Position numbers and translations under genes: made by a program
Assembly: GCA_030549495.1 (NCBI GenBank)
Contig: JAUIRK010000988.1
Location: forward strand, 1 to 64,000
DNA length: 64,000 nucleotides
From: Nectonema munidae
Taxonomy: Eukaryota > Nematomorpha > Nectonematoida > Nectonematidae
Reading direction: 5' to 3'
Shown: one piece after another, positions 1 to 10,400 of the stretch
Layout of the letters: each line of letters begins with the position of its first letter
How positions within the stretch are numbered: the first letter of the stretch is position 1
Notes under the pieces: model-generated
What the model was told of the DNA's origin: nothing
What the model saw: only the letters and a program-made list of their open reading frames with translations
Database searches by the model: none

Positions 1-114
1 AATTAACCATAATTTTCCAGTAATTTTGCCTTTATATCTTTTTTTATGAAAAACAAAATTTTATTCTGAAAAATTAGGGTTTAATAAATTTAATTAATAT
101 AAGGGAAATAAATA

Positions 115-318
115 ATGAAGTACAAAAATGAAACCAATTTTAGGGTTAGAAAATTTATCCTAATCAATGTCATAACCCCAAATTTTCCCGAATTAATAAC
201 GAACTTTCAGGTGTTTTGGGGATATTACCCGTCAACCGCTAGGCTTATCGGGAAGGAAGTGCATAGGATAAAGAGTGCTAACATTAACCATCAAATAAAA
301 TTAAAACTTTTCAATTGA
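115..318 (+). other. Satellite short ORF 1 (67 codons), representative copy
   Basis: An open frame beginning MKYKNETNFRVR and ending KLKLFN is present in nearly every unit (1583, 3051, 4520 and so on to 52,991). I recognise no domain, signal peptide or membrane segment. Between units I counted about a dozen amino-acid-changing variants (for example V33E, L44P, K13N, N30K, R43W) against two silent ones, and one unit (45,646) has lost the frame. That ratio shows no purifying selection, so its persistence is best explained by homogenisation of the DNA. I list it because it recurs across more than 50 kb; I do not claim a protein. Confidence 0.15.
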
Positions 319-503
319 CTTTCTGAGATATAGCCATTTGAAAACGCGATCGTGATTCTGGACTTTAGACATTTATAATGCAAATATAGTCAGGAGATTG
401 ATGTATATGTCATTCCCTGTCATTCTATCTCAAAAAAAATTTAAGACAATTAAGATTTTTTTTGGTTCTCAGAGAAATAATCAATAACCTACACAAAAAT
501 TTT

Positions 504-650
504 ATTAGAAGTATATACGAATGGTATTAGAAGTATATAAGAAGCCTATAGAAAGCCTTTGAAAGTCATTCTAAGCTATTAACAAAGATATACGAATAGT
601 ATTAGAAGTATATACGAAGGCTTTGAAAGTCATTCTAAGCTATTATGGAG
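504..650 (+). repeat. Internal duplications inside the satellite unit (unit 1 shown)
   Basis: ATTAGAAGTATATA occurs three times (504, 526, 601), and CTTTGAAAGTCATTCTAAGC occurs twice, 64 bp apart (557 and 621). The two longer copies have different 3' ends (AACAAAG versus TGGAGAT). This is an old local duplication now carried by every unit. Confidence 0.9.
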
Positions 651-736
651 ATATACAGAATAATTTAAAAATTATGATCGGCTATAACTTTTGAATTACA
701 AGTCCAAATTTATAATAATCAGTATCAAAATGTTCG

Positions 737-747
737 TCTCGACGAGA
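737..747. repeat. 11-bp odd palindrome TCTCG-A-CGAGA (unit 1 shown)
   Basis: A perfect inverted repeat with a single-base centre, GC-rich against a roughly 70% AT background. It is present in almost all units; in units 11 and 13 the right arm is altered to CGATA. It could be a dyad-symmetric protein site or simply chance. A second inverted repeat, TTTGGAT (789-795) with ATCCAAA (802-808), lies 40 bp downstream. Confidence 0.6.
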
Positions 748-820
748 TCTTTTGAATGATGGCAATTAAAAATTGATCCAACTTATTTTTTGGATTTAAA
801 GATCCAAAGGTCTTTCTTTT

Positions 821-884
821 ATAACTTCGTAATTATAAGAGATATTCAAAATCTTATTACAGATTCGTAATCTACGCATTAAAT
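821..884 (+). repeat. Conserved 60-bp module shared with the 162-bp array (unit 1 shown)
   Basis: The stretch runs ATAACTTCGTAATTATAAG, then AGATATTCAAAATC, then CAGATTCGTAATCTACGCAT. About seven of its 60 bases differ from the module repeated at 59,180-60,152. It contains the dyad AGATT-CGT-AATCT (861-873). It recurs once per satellite unit at the same offset and is nearly invariant among units. A degenerate partial copy (ATAACTTTTGAATTACAAG) starts 137 bp upstream at 684. Confidence 0.8.
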
Positions 885-921
885 AGGTCTAGAATCCGCT
901 TTAAAAAGTTTAATTTTAAAA

Positions 922-1164
922 ATGAAAAGGAAGATTTTATGGGATTTGTCAAACTCGAGTTTCAAAACATCACTAGATATGACAATTCTATCAACGGATT
1001 CCGATACATCGTACTTTATTAAGTCAAAAAAGACCTATTATATTAAAAATTTGGTAAGTTTTAATTTTTTCGCCGTTTACAGGTACCAGTGGATCGCGAA
1101 CGATATAAGATATGAAAAAATCATTGCACCGTTTGAATCAGCTTCAAAAGTTATGTTAAAATGA
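922..1164 (+). other. Satellite short ORF 2 (80 or 64 codons), representative copy
   Basis: An open frame beginning MKRKILWDLSNSS has an 80-codon form when a T run after GTAAGTTTTAA is 6 long, and a 62-64-codon form with a different C-terminus when the run is 7 (3858, 6795, 11,200, 17,076, 49,390, 50,859, 52,329, 53,798) or reads TTTTTTCC (36,175). In units 11, 13 and 17 the ATG is ATA. No family is recognised. Most inter-unit variants alter the residue (L6F, K36E, Q56R, E64G, F70L). A GTAAGT at codon 45 could act as a splice donor, but there is no evidence that it is used. Confidence 0.15.
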
Positions 1165-1336
1165 CCTATTAAATTATATTTAGCTATGGGATAAATATGA
1201 AATTTTCGAAAAAAACACTCCTCCTCCAAACCCTTGAAAATAATAAGTTAAAAATAGGATATATTATACTGTGCAAAGCGACGGTTGTGCGAAATTGTAA
1301 CTTTTTCATATATCCGTAACGTTAAATATTTTTGTC

Positions 1337-1342
1337 TATAAA
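1337..1342 (+). promoter_or_regulatory. TATA-like TATAAA in each satellite unit (unit 1 shown)
   Basis: TATAAA within TTGTCTATAAATGG is conserved in all units, although the base four before it varies (TTTTTG or TTTTCG). It lies about 245 bp upstream of the next unit's first ATG. In DNA this AT-rich such a hexamer is weak evidence, and there is no clear initiator 25-35 bp downstream. Confidence 0.15.
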
Positions 1343-1401
1343 TGGAATATCACAAAAAGTATAATATATATTATTTGCAGATTCTGAAACCTGTTTGAAG
1401 A

Positions 1402-1432
1402 AATAAAGTTTTTCACCTATTCCCAGTGTGTC
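1402..1432 (+). terminator. Candidate poly(A) signal AATAAA with GU-rich element (unit 1 shown)
   Basis: AATAAA at 1402-1407 is followed about 17 bases later by CAGTGTGTC, the usual arrangement of a eukaryotic cleavage site. A polypyrimidine-like TTATTTGCAG (1371-1380) lies just upstream and could serve as a 3' splice site for the GTAAGT at 1054. The layout is conserved in every unit, but the acceptor is TTATTTCCAG in units 34-37. No transcript evidence is available from sequence alone. Confidence 0.2.
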
Positions 1433-4400
1433 AATATCATTATTTTTTAAAAATTTCTATTAAACAGGAATTAACCATAATTTTCCAGTAATTTTGCCTT
1501 TATATCTTTTTTTATGAAAAACAAAATTTTATTCTGAAAAATTAGGGTTTAATAAATTTAATTAATATAAGGGAAATAAATAATGAAGTACAAAAATGAA
1601 ACCAATTTTAGGGTTAGAAAATTTATCCTAATCAATGTCATAACCCCAAATTTTCCCGAATTAATAACGAACTTTCAGGTGTTTTGGGGATATTACCCGT
1701 CAACCGCTAGGCTTATCGGGAAGGAAGTGCATAGGATAAAGAGTGCTAACATTAACCATCAAATAAAATTAAAACTTTTCAATTGACTTTCTGAGATATA
1801 GCCATTTGAAAACGCGATCGTGATTCTGGACTTTAGACATTTATAATGCAAATATAGTCAGGAGATTGATGTATATGTCATTCCCTGTCATTCTATCTCA
1901 AAAAAAATTTAAGACAATTAAGATTTTTTTTGGTTCTCAGAGAAATAATCAATAACCTACACAAAAATTTTATTAGAAGTATATACGAATGGTATTAGAA
2001 GTATATAAGAAGCCTATAGAAAGCCTTTGAAAGTCATTCTAAGCTATTAACAAAGATATACGAATAGTATTAGAAGTATATACGAAGGCTTTGAAAGTCA
2101 TTCTAAGCTATTATGGAGATATACAGAATAATTTAAAAATTATGATCGGCTATAACTTTTGAATTACAAGTCCAAATTTATAATAATCAGTATCAAAATG
2201 TTCGTCTCGACGAGATCTTTTGAATGATGGCAATTAAAAATTGATCCAACTTATTTTTTGGATTTAAAGATCCAAAGGTCTTTCTTTTATAACTTCGTAA
2301 TTATAAGAGATATTCAAAATCTTATTACAGATTCGTAATCTACGCATTAAATAGGTCTAGAATCCGCTTTAAAAAGTTTAATTTTAAAAATGAAAAGGAA
2401 GATTTTATGGGATTTGTCAAACTCGAGTTTCAAAACATCACTAGATATGACAATTCTATCAACGGATTCCGATACATCGTACTTTATTAAGTCAAAAAAG
2501 ACCTATTATATTAAAAATTTGGTAAGTTTTAATTTTTTCGCCGTTTACAGGTACCAGTGGATCGCGAACGATATAAGATATGAAAAAATCATTGCACCGT
2601 TTGAATCAGCTTCAAAAGTTATGTTAAAATGACCTATTAAATTATATTTAGCTATGGGATAAATATGAAATTTTCGAAAAAAACACTCCTCCTCCAAACC
2701 CTTGAAAATAATAAGTTAAAAATAGGATATATTATACTGTGCAAAGCGACGGTTGTGCGAAATTGTAACTTTTTCATATATCCGTAACGTTAAATATTTT
2801 TGTCTATAAATGGAATATCACAAAAAGTATAATATATATTATTTGCAGATTCTGAAACCTGTTTGAAGAAATAAAGTTTTTCACCTATTCCCAGTGTGTC
2901 AATATCATTATTTTTTAAAAATTTCTATTAAACAGGAATTAACCATAATTTTCCAGTAATTTTGCCTTTATATCTTTTTTTATGAAAAACAAAATTTTAT
3001 TCCGAAAAATTAGGGTTTAATAAATTTAATTAATATAAGGGAAATAAATAATGAAGTACAAAAATGAAACCAATTTTAGGGTTAGAAAATTTATCCTAAT
3101 CAATGTCATAACCCCAAATTTTCCCGAATTAATAACGAACTTTCAGGTGTTTTGGGGATATTACCCGTCAACCGCTAGGCTTATCGGGAAGGAAGTGCAT
3201 AGGATAAAGAGTGCTAACATTAACCATCAAATAAAATTAAAACTTTTCAATTGACTTTCTGAGATATAGCCATTTGAAAACGCGATCGTGATTCTGGACT
3301 TTAGACATTTATAATGCAAATATAGTCAGGAGATTGATGTATATGTCATTCCCTGTCATTCTATCTCAAAAAAAATTTAAGACAATTAAGATTTTTTTTG
3401 GTTCTCAGAGAAATAATCAATAACCTACACAAAAATTTTATTAGAAGTATATACGAATGGTATTAGAAGTATATAAGAAGCCTATAGAAAGCCTTTGAAA
3501 GTCATTCTAAGCTATTAACAAAGATATACGAATAGTATTAGAAGTATATACGAAGGCTTTGAAAGTCATTCTAAGCTATTATGGAGATATACAGAATAAT
3601 TTAAAAATTATGATCGGCTATAACTTTTGAATTACAAGTCCAAATTTATAATAATCAGTATCAAAATGTTCGTCTCGACGAGATCTTTTGAATGATGGCA
3701 ATTAAAAATTGATCCAACTTATTTTTTGGATTTAAAGATCCAAAGGTCTTTCTTTTATAACTTCGTAATTATAAGAGATATTCAAAATCTTATTACAGAT
3801 TCGTAATCTACGCATTAAATAGGTCTAGAATCCGCTTTAAAAAGTTTAATTTTAAAAATGAAAAGGAAGATTTTATGGGATTTGTCAAACTCGAGTTTCA
3901 AAACATCACTAGATATGACAATTCTATCAACGGATTCCGATACATCGTACTTTATTAAGTCAAAAAAGACCTATTATATTAAAAATTTGGTAAGTTTTAA
4001 TTTTTTTCGCCGTTTACAGGTACCAGTGGATCGCGAACGATATAAGATATGAAAAAATCATTGCACCGTTTGAATCAGCTTCAAAAGTTATGTTAAAATG
4101 ACCTATTAAATTATATTTAGCTATGGGATAAATATGAAATTTTCGAAAAAAACACTCCTCCTCCAAACCCTTGAAAATAATAAGTTAAAAATAGGATATA
4201 TTATACTGTGCAAAGCGACGGTTGTGCGAAATTGTAACTTTTTCATATATCCGTAACGTTAAATATTTTTGTCTATAAATGGAATATCACAAAAAGTATA
4301 ATATATATTATTTGCAGATTCTGAAACCTGTTTGAAGAAATAAAGTTTTTCACCTATTCCCAGTGTGTCAATATCATTATTTTTTAAAAATTTCTATTAA

Positions 4401-7400
4401 ACAGGAATTAACCATAATTTTCCAGTAATTTTGCCTTTATATCTTTTTTTATGAAAAACAAAATTTTATTCTGAAAAATTAGGGTTTAATAAATTTAATT
4501 AATATAAGGGAAATAAATAATGAAGTACAAAAATGAAACCAATTTTAGGGTTAGAAAATTTATCCTAATCAATGTCATAACCCCAAATTTTCCCGAATTA
4601 ATAACGAACTTTCAGGAGTTTTGGGGATATTACCCGTCAACCGCTAGGCTTATCGGGAAGGAAGTGCATAGGATAAAGAGTGCTAACATTAACCATCAAA
4701 TAAAATTAAAACTTTTCAATTGACTTTCTGAGATATAGCCATTTGAAAACGCGATCGTGATTCTGGACTTTAGACATTTATAATGCAAATATAGTCAGGA
4801 GATTGATGTATATGTCATTCCCTGTCATTCTATCTCAAAAAAAATTTAAGACAATTAAGATTTTTTTTGGTTCTCAGAGAAATAATCAATAACCTACACA
4901 AAAATTTTATTAGAAGTATATACGAATGGTATTAGAAGTATATAAGAAGCCTATAGAAAGCCTTTGAAAGTCATTCTAAGCTATTAACAAAGATATACGA
5001 ATAGTATTAGAAGTATATACGAAGGCTTTGAAAGTCATTCTAAGCTATTATGGAGATATACAGAATAATTTAAAAATTATGATCGGCTATAACTTTTGAA
5101 TTACAAGTCCAAATTTATAATAATCAGTATCAAAATGTTCGTCTCGACGAGATCTTTTGAATGATGGCAATTAAAAATTGATCCAACTTATTTTTTGGAT
5201 TTAAAGATCCAAAGGTCTTTCTTTTATAACTTCGTAATTATAAGAGATATTCAAAATCTTATTACAGATTCGTAATCTACGCATTAAATAGGTCTAGAAT
5301 CCGCTTTAAAAAGTTTAATTTTAAAAATGAAAAGGAAGATTTTATGGGATTTGTCAAACTCGAGTTTCAAAACATCACTAGATATGACAATTCTATCAAC
5401 GGATTCCGATACATCGTACTTTATTAAGTCAAAAAAGACCTATTATATTAAAAATTTGGTAAGTTTTAATTTTTTCGCCGTTTACAGGTACCAGTGGATC
5501 GCGAACGATATAAGATATGAAAAAATCATTGCACCGTTTGAATCAGCTTCAAAAGTTATGTTAAAATGACCTATTAAATTATATTTAGCTATGGGATAAA
5601 TATGAAATTTTCGAAAAAAACACTCCTCCTCCAAACCCTTGAAAATAATAAGTTAAAAATAGGATATATTATACTGTGCAAAGCGACGGTTGTGCGAAAT
5701 TGTAACTTTTTCATATATCCGTAACGTTAAATATTTTTGTCTATAAATGGAATATCACAAAAAGTATAATATATATTATTTGCAGATTCTGAAACCTGTT
5801 TGAAGAAATAAAGTTTTTCACCTATTCCCAGTGTGTCAATATCATTATTTTTTAAAAATTTCTATTAAACAGGAATTAACCATAATTTTCCAGTAATTTT
5901 GCCTTTATATCTTTTTTTATGAAAAACAAAATTTTATTCTGAAAAATTAGGGTTTAATAAATTTAATTAATATAAGGGAAATAAATAATGAAGTACAAAA
6001 ATGAAACCAATTTTAGGGTTAGAAAATTTATCCTAATCAATGTCATAACCCCAAATTTTCCCGAATTAATAACGAACTTTCAGGTGTTTTGGGGATATTA
6101 CCCGTCAACCGCTAGGCTTATCGGGAAGGAAGTGCATAGGATAAAGAGTGCTAACATTAACCATCAAATAAAATTAAAACTTTTCAATTGACTTTCTGAG
6201 ATATAGCCATTTGAAAACGCGATCGTGATTCTGGACTTTAGACATTTATAATGCAAATATAGTCAGGAGATTGATGTATATGTCATTCCCTGTCATTCTA
6301 TCTCAAAAAAAATTTAAGACAATTAAGATTTTTTTTGGTTCTCAGAGAAATAATCAATAACCTACACAAAAATTTTATTAGAAGTATATACGAATGGTAT
6401 TAGAAGTATATAAGAAGCCTATAGAAAGCCTTTGAAAGTCATTCTAAGCTATTAACAAAGATATACGAATAGTATTAGAAGTATATACGAAGGCTTTGAA
6501 AGTCATTCTAAGCTATTATGGAGATATACAGAATAATTTAAAAATTATGATCGGCTATAACTTTTGAATTACAAGTCCAAATTTATAATAATCAGTATCA
6601 AAATGTTCGTCTCGACGAGATCTTTTGAATGATGGCAATTAAAAATTGATCCAACTTATTTTTTGGATTTAAAGATCCAAAGGTCTTTCTTTTATAACTT
6701 CGTAATTATAAGAGATATTCAAAATCTTATTACAGATTCGTAATCTACGCATTAAATAGGTCTAGAATCCGCTTTAAAAAGTTTAATTTTAAAAATGAAA
6801 AGGAAGATTTTATGGGATTTGTCAAACTCGAGTTTCAAAACATCACTAGATATGACAATTCTATCAACGGATTCCGATACATCGTACTTTATTAAGTCAA
6901 AAAAGACCTATTATATTAAAAATTTGGTAAGTTTTAATTTTTTTCGCCGTTTACAGGTACCAGTGGATCGCGAACGATATAAGATATGAAAAAATCATTG
7001 CACCGTTTGAATCAGCTTCAAAAGTTATGTTAAAATGACCTATTAAATTATATTTAGCTATGGGATAAATATGAAATTTTCGAAAAAAACACTCCTCCTC
7101 CAAACCCTTGAAAATAATAAGTTAAAAATAGGATATATTATACTGTGCAAAGCGACGGTTGTGCGAAATTGTAACTTTTTCATATATCCGTAACGTTAAA
7201 TATTTTTGTCTATAAATGGAATATCACAAAAAGTATAATATATATTATTTGCAGATTCTGAAACCTGTTTGAAGAAATAAAGTTTTTCACCTATTCCCAG
7301 TGTGTCAATATCATTATTTTTTAAAAATTTCTATTAAACAGGAATTAACCATAATTTTCCAGTAATTTTGCCTTTATATCTTTTTTTATGAAAAACAAAA

Positions 7401-10400
7401 TTTTATTCTGAAAAATTAGGGTTTAATAAATTTAATTAATATAAGGGAAATAAATAATGAAGTACAAAAATGAAACCAATTTTAGGGTTAGAAAATTTAT
7501 CCTAATCAATGTCATAACCCCAAATTTTCCCGAATTAATAACGAACTTTCAGGTGTTTTGGGGATATTACCCGTCAACCGCTAGGCTTATCGGGAAGGAA
7601 GTGCATAGGATAAAGAGTGCTAACATTAACCATCAAATAAAATTAAAACTTTTCAATTGACTTTCTGAGATATAGCCATTTGAAAACGCGATCGTGATTC
7701 TGGACTTTAGACATTTATAATGCAAATATAGTCAGGAGATTGATGTATATGTCATTCCCTGTCATTCTATCTCAAAAAAAATTTAAGACAATTAAGATTT
7801 TTTTTGGTTCTCAGAGAAATAATCAATAACCTACACAAAAATTTTATTAGAAGTATATACGAATGGTATTAGAAGTATATAAGAAGCCTATAGAAAGCCT
7901 TTGAAAGTCATTCTAAGCTATTAACAAAGATATACGAATAGTATTAGAAGTATATACGAAGGCTTTGAAAGTCATTCTAAGCTATTATGGAGATATACAG
8001 AATAATTTAAAAATTATGATCGGCTATAACTTTTGAATTACAAGTCCAAATTTATAATAATCAGTATCAAAATGTTCGTCTCGACGAGATCTTTTGAATG
8101 ATGGCAATTAAAAATTGATCCAACTTATTTTTTGGATTTAAAGATCCAAAGGTCTTTCTTTTATAACTTCGTAATTATAAGAGATATTCAAAATCTTATT
8201 ACAGATTCGTAATCTACGCATTAAATAGGTCTAGAATCCGCTTTAAAAAGTTTAATTTTAAAAATGAAAAGGAAGATTTTATGGGATTTGTCAAACTCGA
8301 GTTTCAAAACATCACTAGATATGACAATTCTATCAACGGATTCCGATACATCGTACTTTATTAAGTCAAAAAAGACCTATTATATTAAAAATTTGGTAAG
8401 TTTTAATTTTTTCGCCGTTTACAGGTACCAGTGGATCGCGAACGATATAAGATATGAAAAAATCATTGCACCGTTTGAATCAGCTTCAAAAGTTATGTTA
8501 AAATGACCTATTAAATTATATTTAGCTATGGGATAAATATGAAATTTTCGAAAAAAACACTCCTCCTCCAAACCCTTGAAAATAATAAGTTAAAAATAGG
8601 ATATATTATACTGTGCAAAGCGACGGTTGTGCGAAATTGTAACTTTTTCATATATCCGTAACGTTAAATATTTTTGTCTATAAATGGAATATCACAAAAA
8701 GTATAATATATATTATTTGCAGATTCTGAAACCTGTTTGAAGAAATAAAGTTTTTCACCTATTCCCAGTGTGTCAATATCATTATTTTTTAAAAATTTCT
8801 ATTAAACAGGAATTAACCATAATTTTCCAGTAATTTTGCCTTTATATCTTTTTTTATGAAAAACAAAATTTTATTCTGAAAAATTAGGGTTTAATAAATT
8901 TAATTAATATAAGGGAAATAAATAATGAAGTACAAAAATGAAACCAATTTTAGGGTTAGAAAATTTATCCTAATCAATGTCATAACCCCAAATTTTCCCG
9001 AATTAATAACGAACTTTCAGGTGTTTTGGGGATATTACCCGTCAACCGCTAGGCTTATCGGGAAGGAAGTGCATAGGATAAAGAGTGCTAACATTAACCA
9101 TCAAATAAAATTAAAACTTTTCAATTGACTTTCTGAGATATAGCCATTTGAAAACGCGATCGTGATTCTGGACTTTAGACATTTATAATGCAAATATAGT
9201 CAGGAGATTGATGTATATGTCATTCCCTGTCATTCTATCTCAAAAAAAATTTAAGACAATTAAGATTTTTTTTGGTTCTCAGAGAAATAATCAATAACCT
9301 ACACAAAAATTTTATTAGAAGTATATACGAATGGTATTAGAAGTATATAAGAAGCCTATAGAAAGCCTTTGAAAGTCATTCTAAGCTATTAACAAAGATA
9401 TACGAATAGTATTAGAAGTATATACGAAGGCTTTGAAAGTCATTCTAAGCTATTATGGAGATATACAGAATAATTTAAAAATTATGATCGGCTATAACTT
9501 TTGAATTACAAGTCCAAATTTATAATAATCAGTATCAAAATGTTCGTCTCGACGAGATCTTTTGAATGATGGCAATTAAAAATTGATCCAACTTATTTTT
9601 TGGATTTAAAGATCCAAAGGTCTTTCTTTTATAACTTCGTAATTATAAGAGATATTCAAAATCTTATTACAGATTCGTAATCTACGCATTAAATAGGTCT
9701 AGAATCCGCTTTAAAAAGTTTAATTTTAAAAATGAAAAGGAAGATTTTATGGGATTTGTCAAACTCGAGTTTCAAAACATCACTAGATATGACAATTCTA
9801 TCAACGGATTCCGATACATCGTACTTTATTAAGTCAAAAAAGACCTATTATATTAAAAATTTGGTAAGTTTTAATTTTTTCGCCGTTTACAGGTACCAGT
9901 GGATCGCGAACGATATAAGATATGAAAAAATCATTGCACCGTTTGAATCAGCTTCAAAAGTTATGTTAAAATGACCTATTAAATTATATTTAGCTATGGG
10001 ATAAATATGAAATTTTCGAAAAAAACACTCCTCCTCCAAACCCTTGAAAATAATAAGTTAAAAATAGGATATATTATACTGTGCAAAGCGACGGTTGTGC
10101 GAAATTGTAACTTTTTCATATATCCGTAACGTTAAATATTTTTGTCTATAAATGGAATATCACAAAAAGTATAATATATATTATTTGCAGATTCTGAAAC
10201 CTGTTTGAAGAAATAAAGTTTTTCACCTATTCCCAGTGTGTCAATATCATTATTTTTTAAAAATTTCTATTAAACAGGAATTAACCATAATTTTCCAGTA
10301 ATTTTGCCTTTATATCTTTTTTTATGAAAAACAAAATTTTATTCCTAAAAATTAGGGTTTAATAAATTTAATTAATATAAGGGAAATAAATAATGAAGTA

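Noticed and set aside
65-160. Telomere-like TTAGGG motifs (TTAGGGTTTAA, TTTTAGGGTTAG) in each unit
   Set aside because: Only one or two hexamers occur per unit, not in tandem, and arthropod telomeres usually use TTAGG. Expected by chance in repeated AT-rich DNA.
821-884. CENP-B box or a tRNA/Pol III promoter in the satellite
   Set aside because: The sequence does not match the CENP-B consensus (TTCG....A..CGGG) or A/B-box spacing. The CENP-B analogy is conceptual only.
1054-1082. A 29-30 bp micro-intron (GTAAGT...TTTACAG) inside satellite ORF 2
   Set aside because: The ends match splice consensus, but the length is well below the usual minimum for animal introns and there is no branch-point room. 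It is more likely chance in a T-rich stretch.
115-1164. The repeated 67- and 80-codon ORFs as a real multigene family
   Set aside because: Variants between units are mostly amino-acid changing, frames are lost in several units by ATG loss, T-run changes or an inserted A, and no domain is recognisable. DNA homogenisation explains their persistence.
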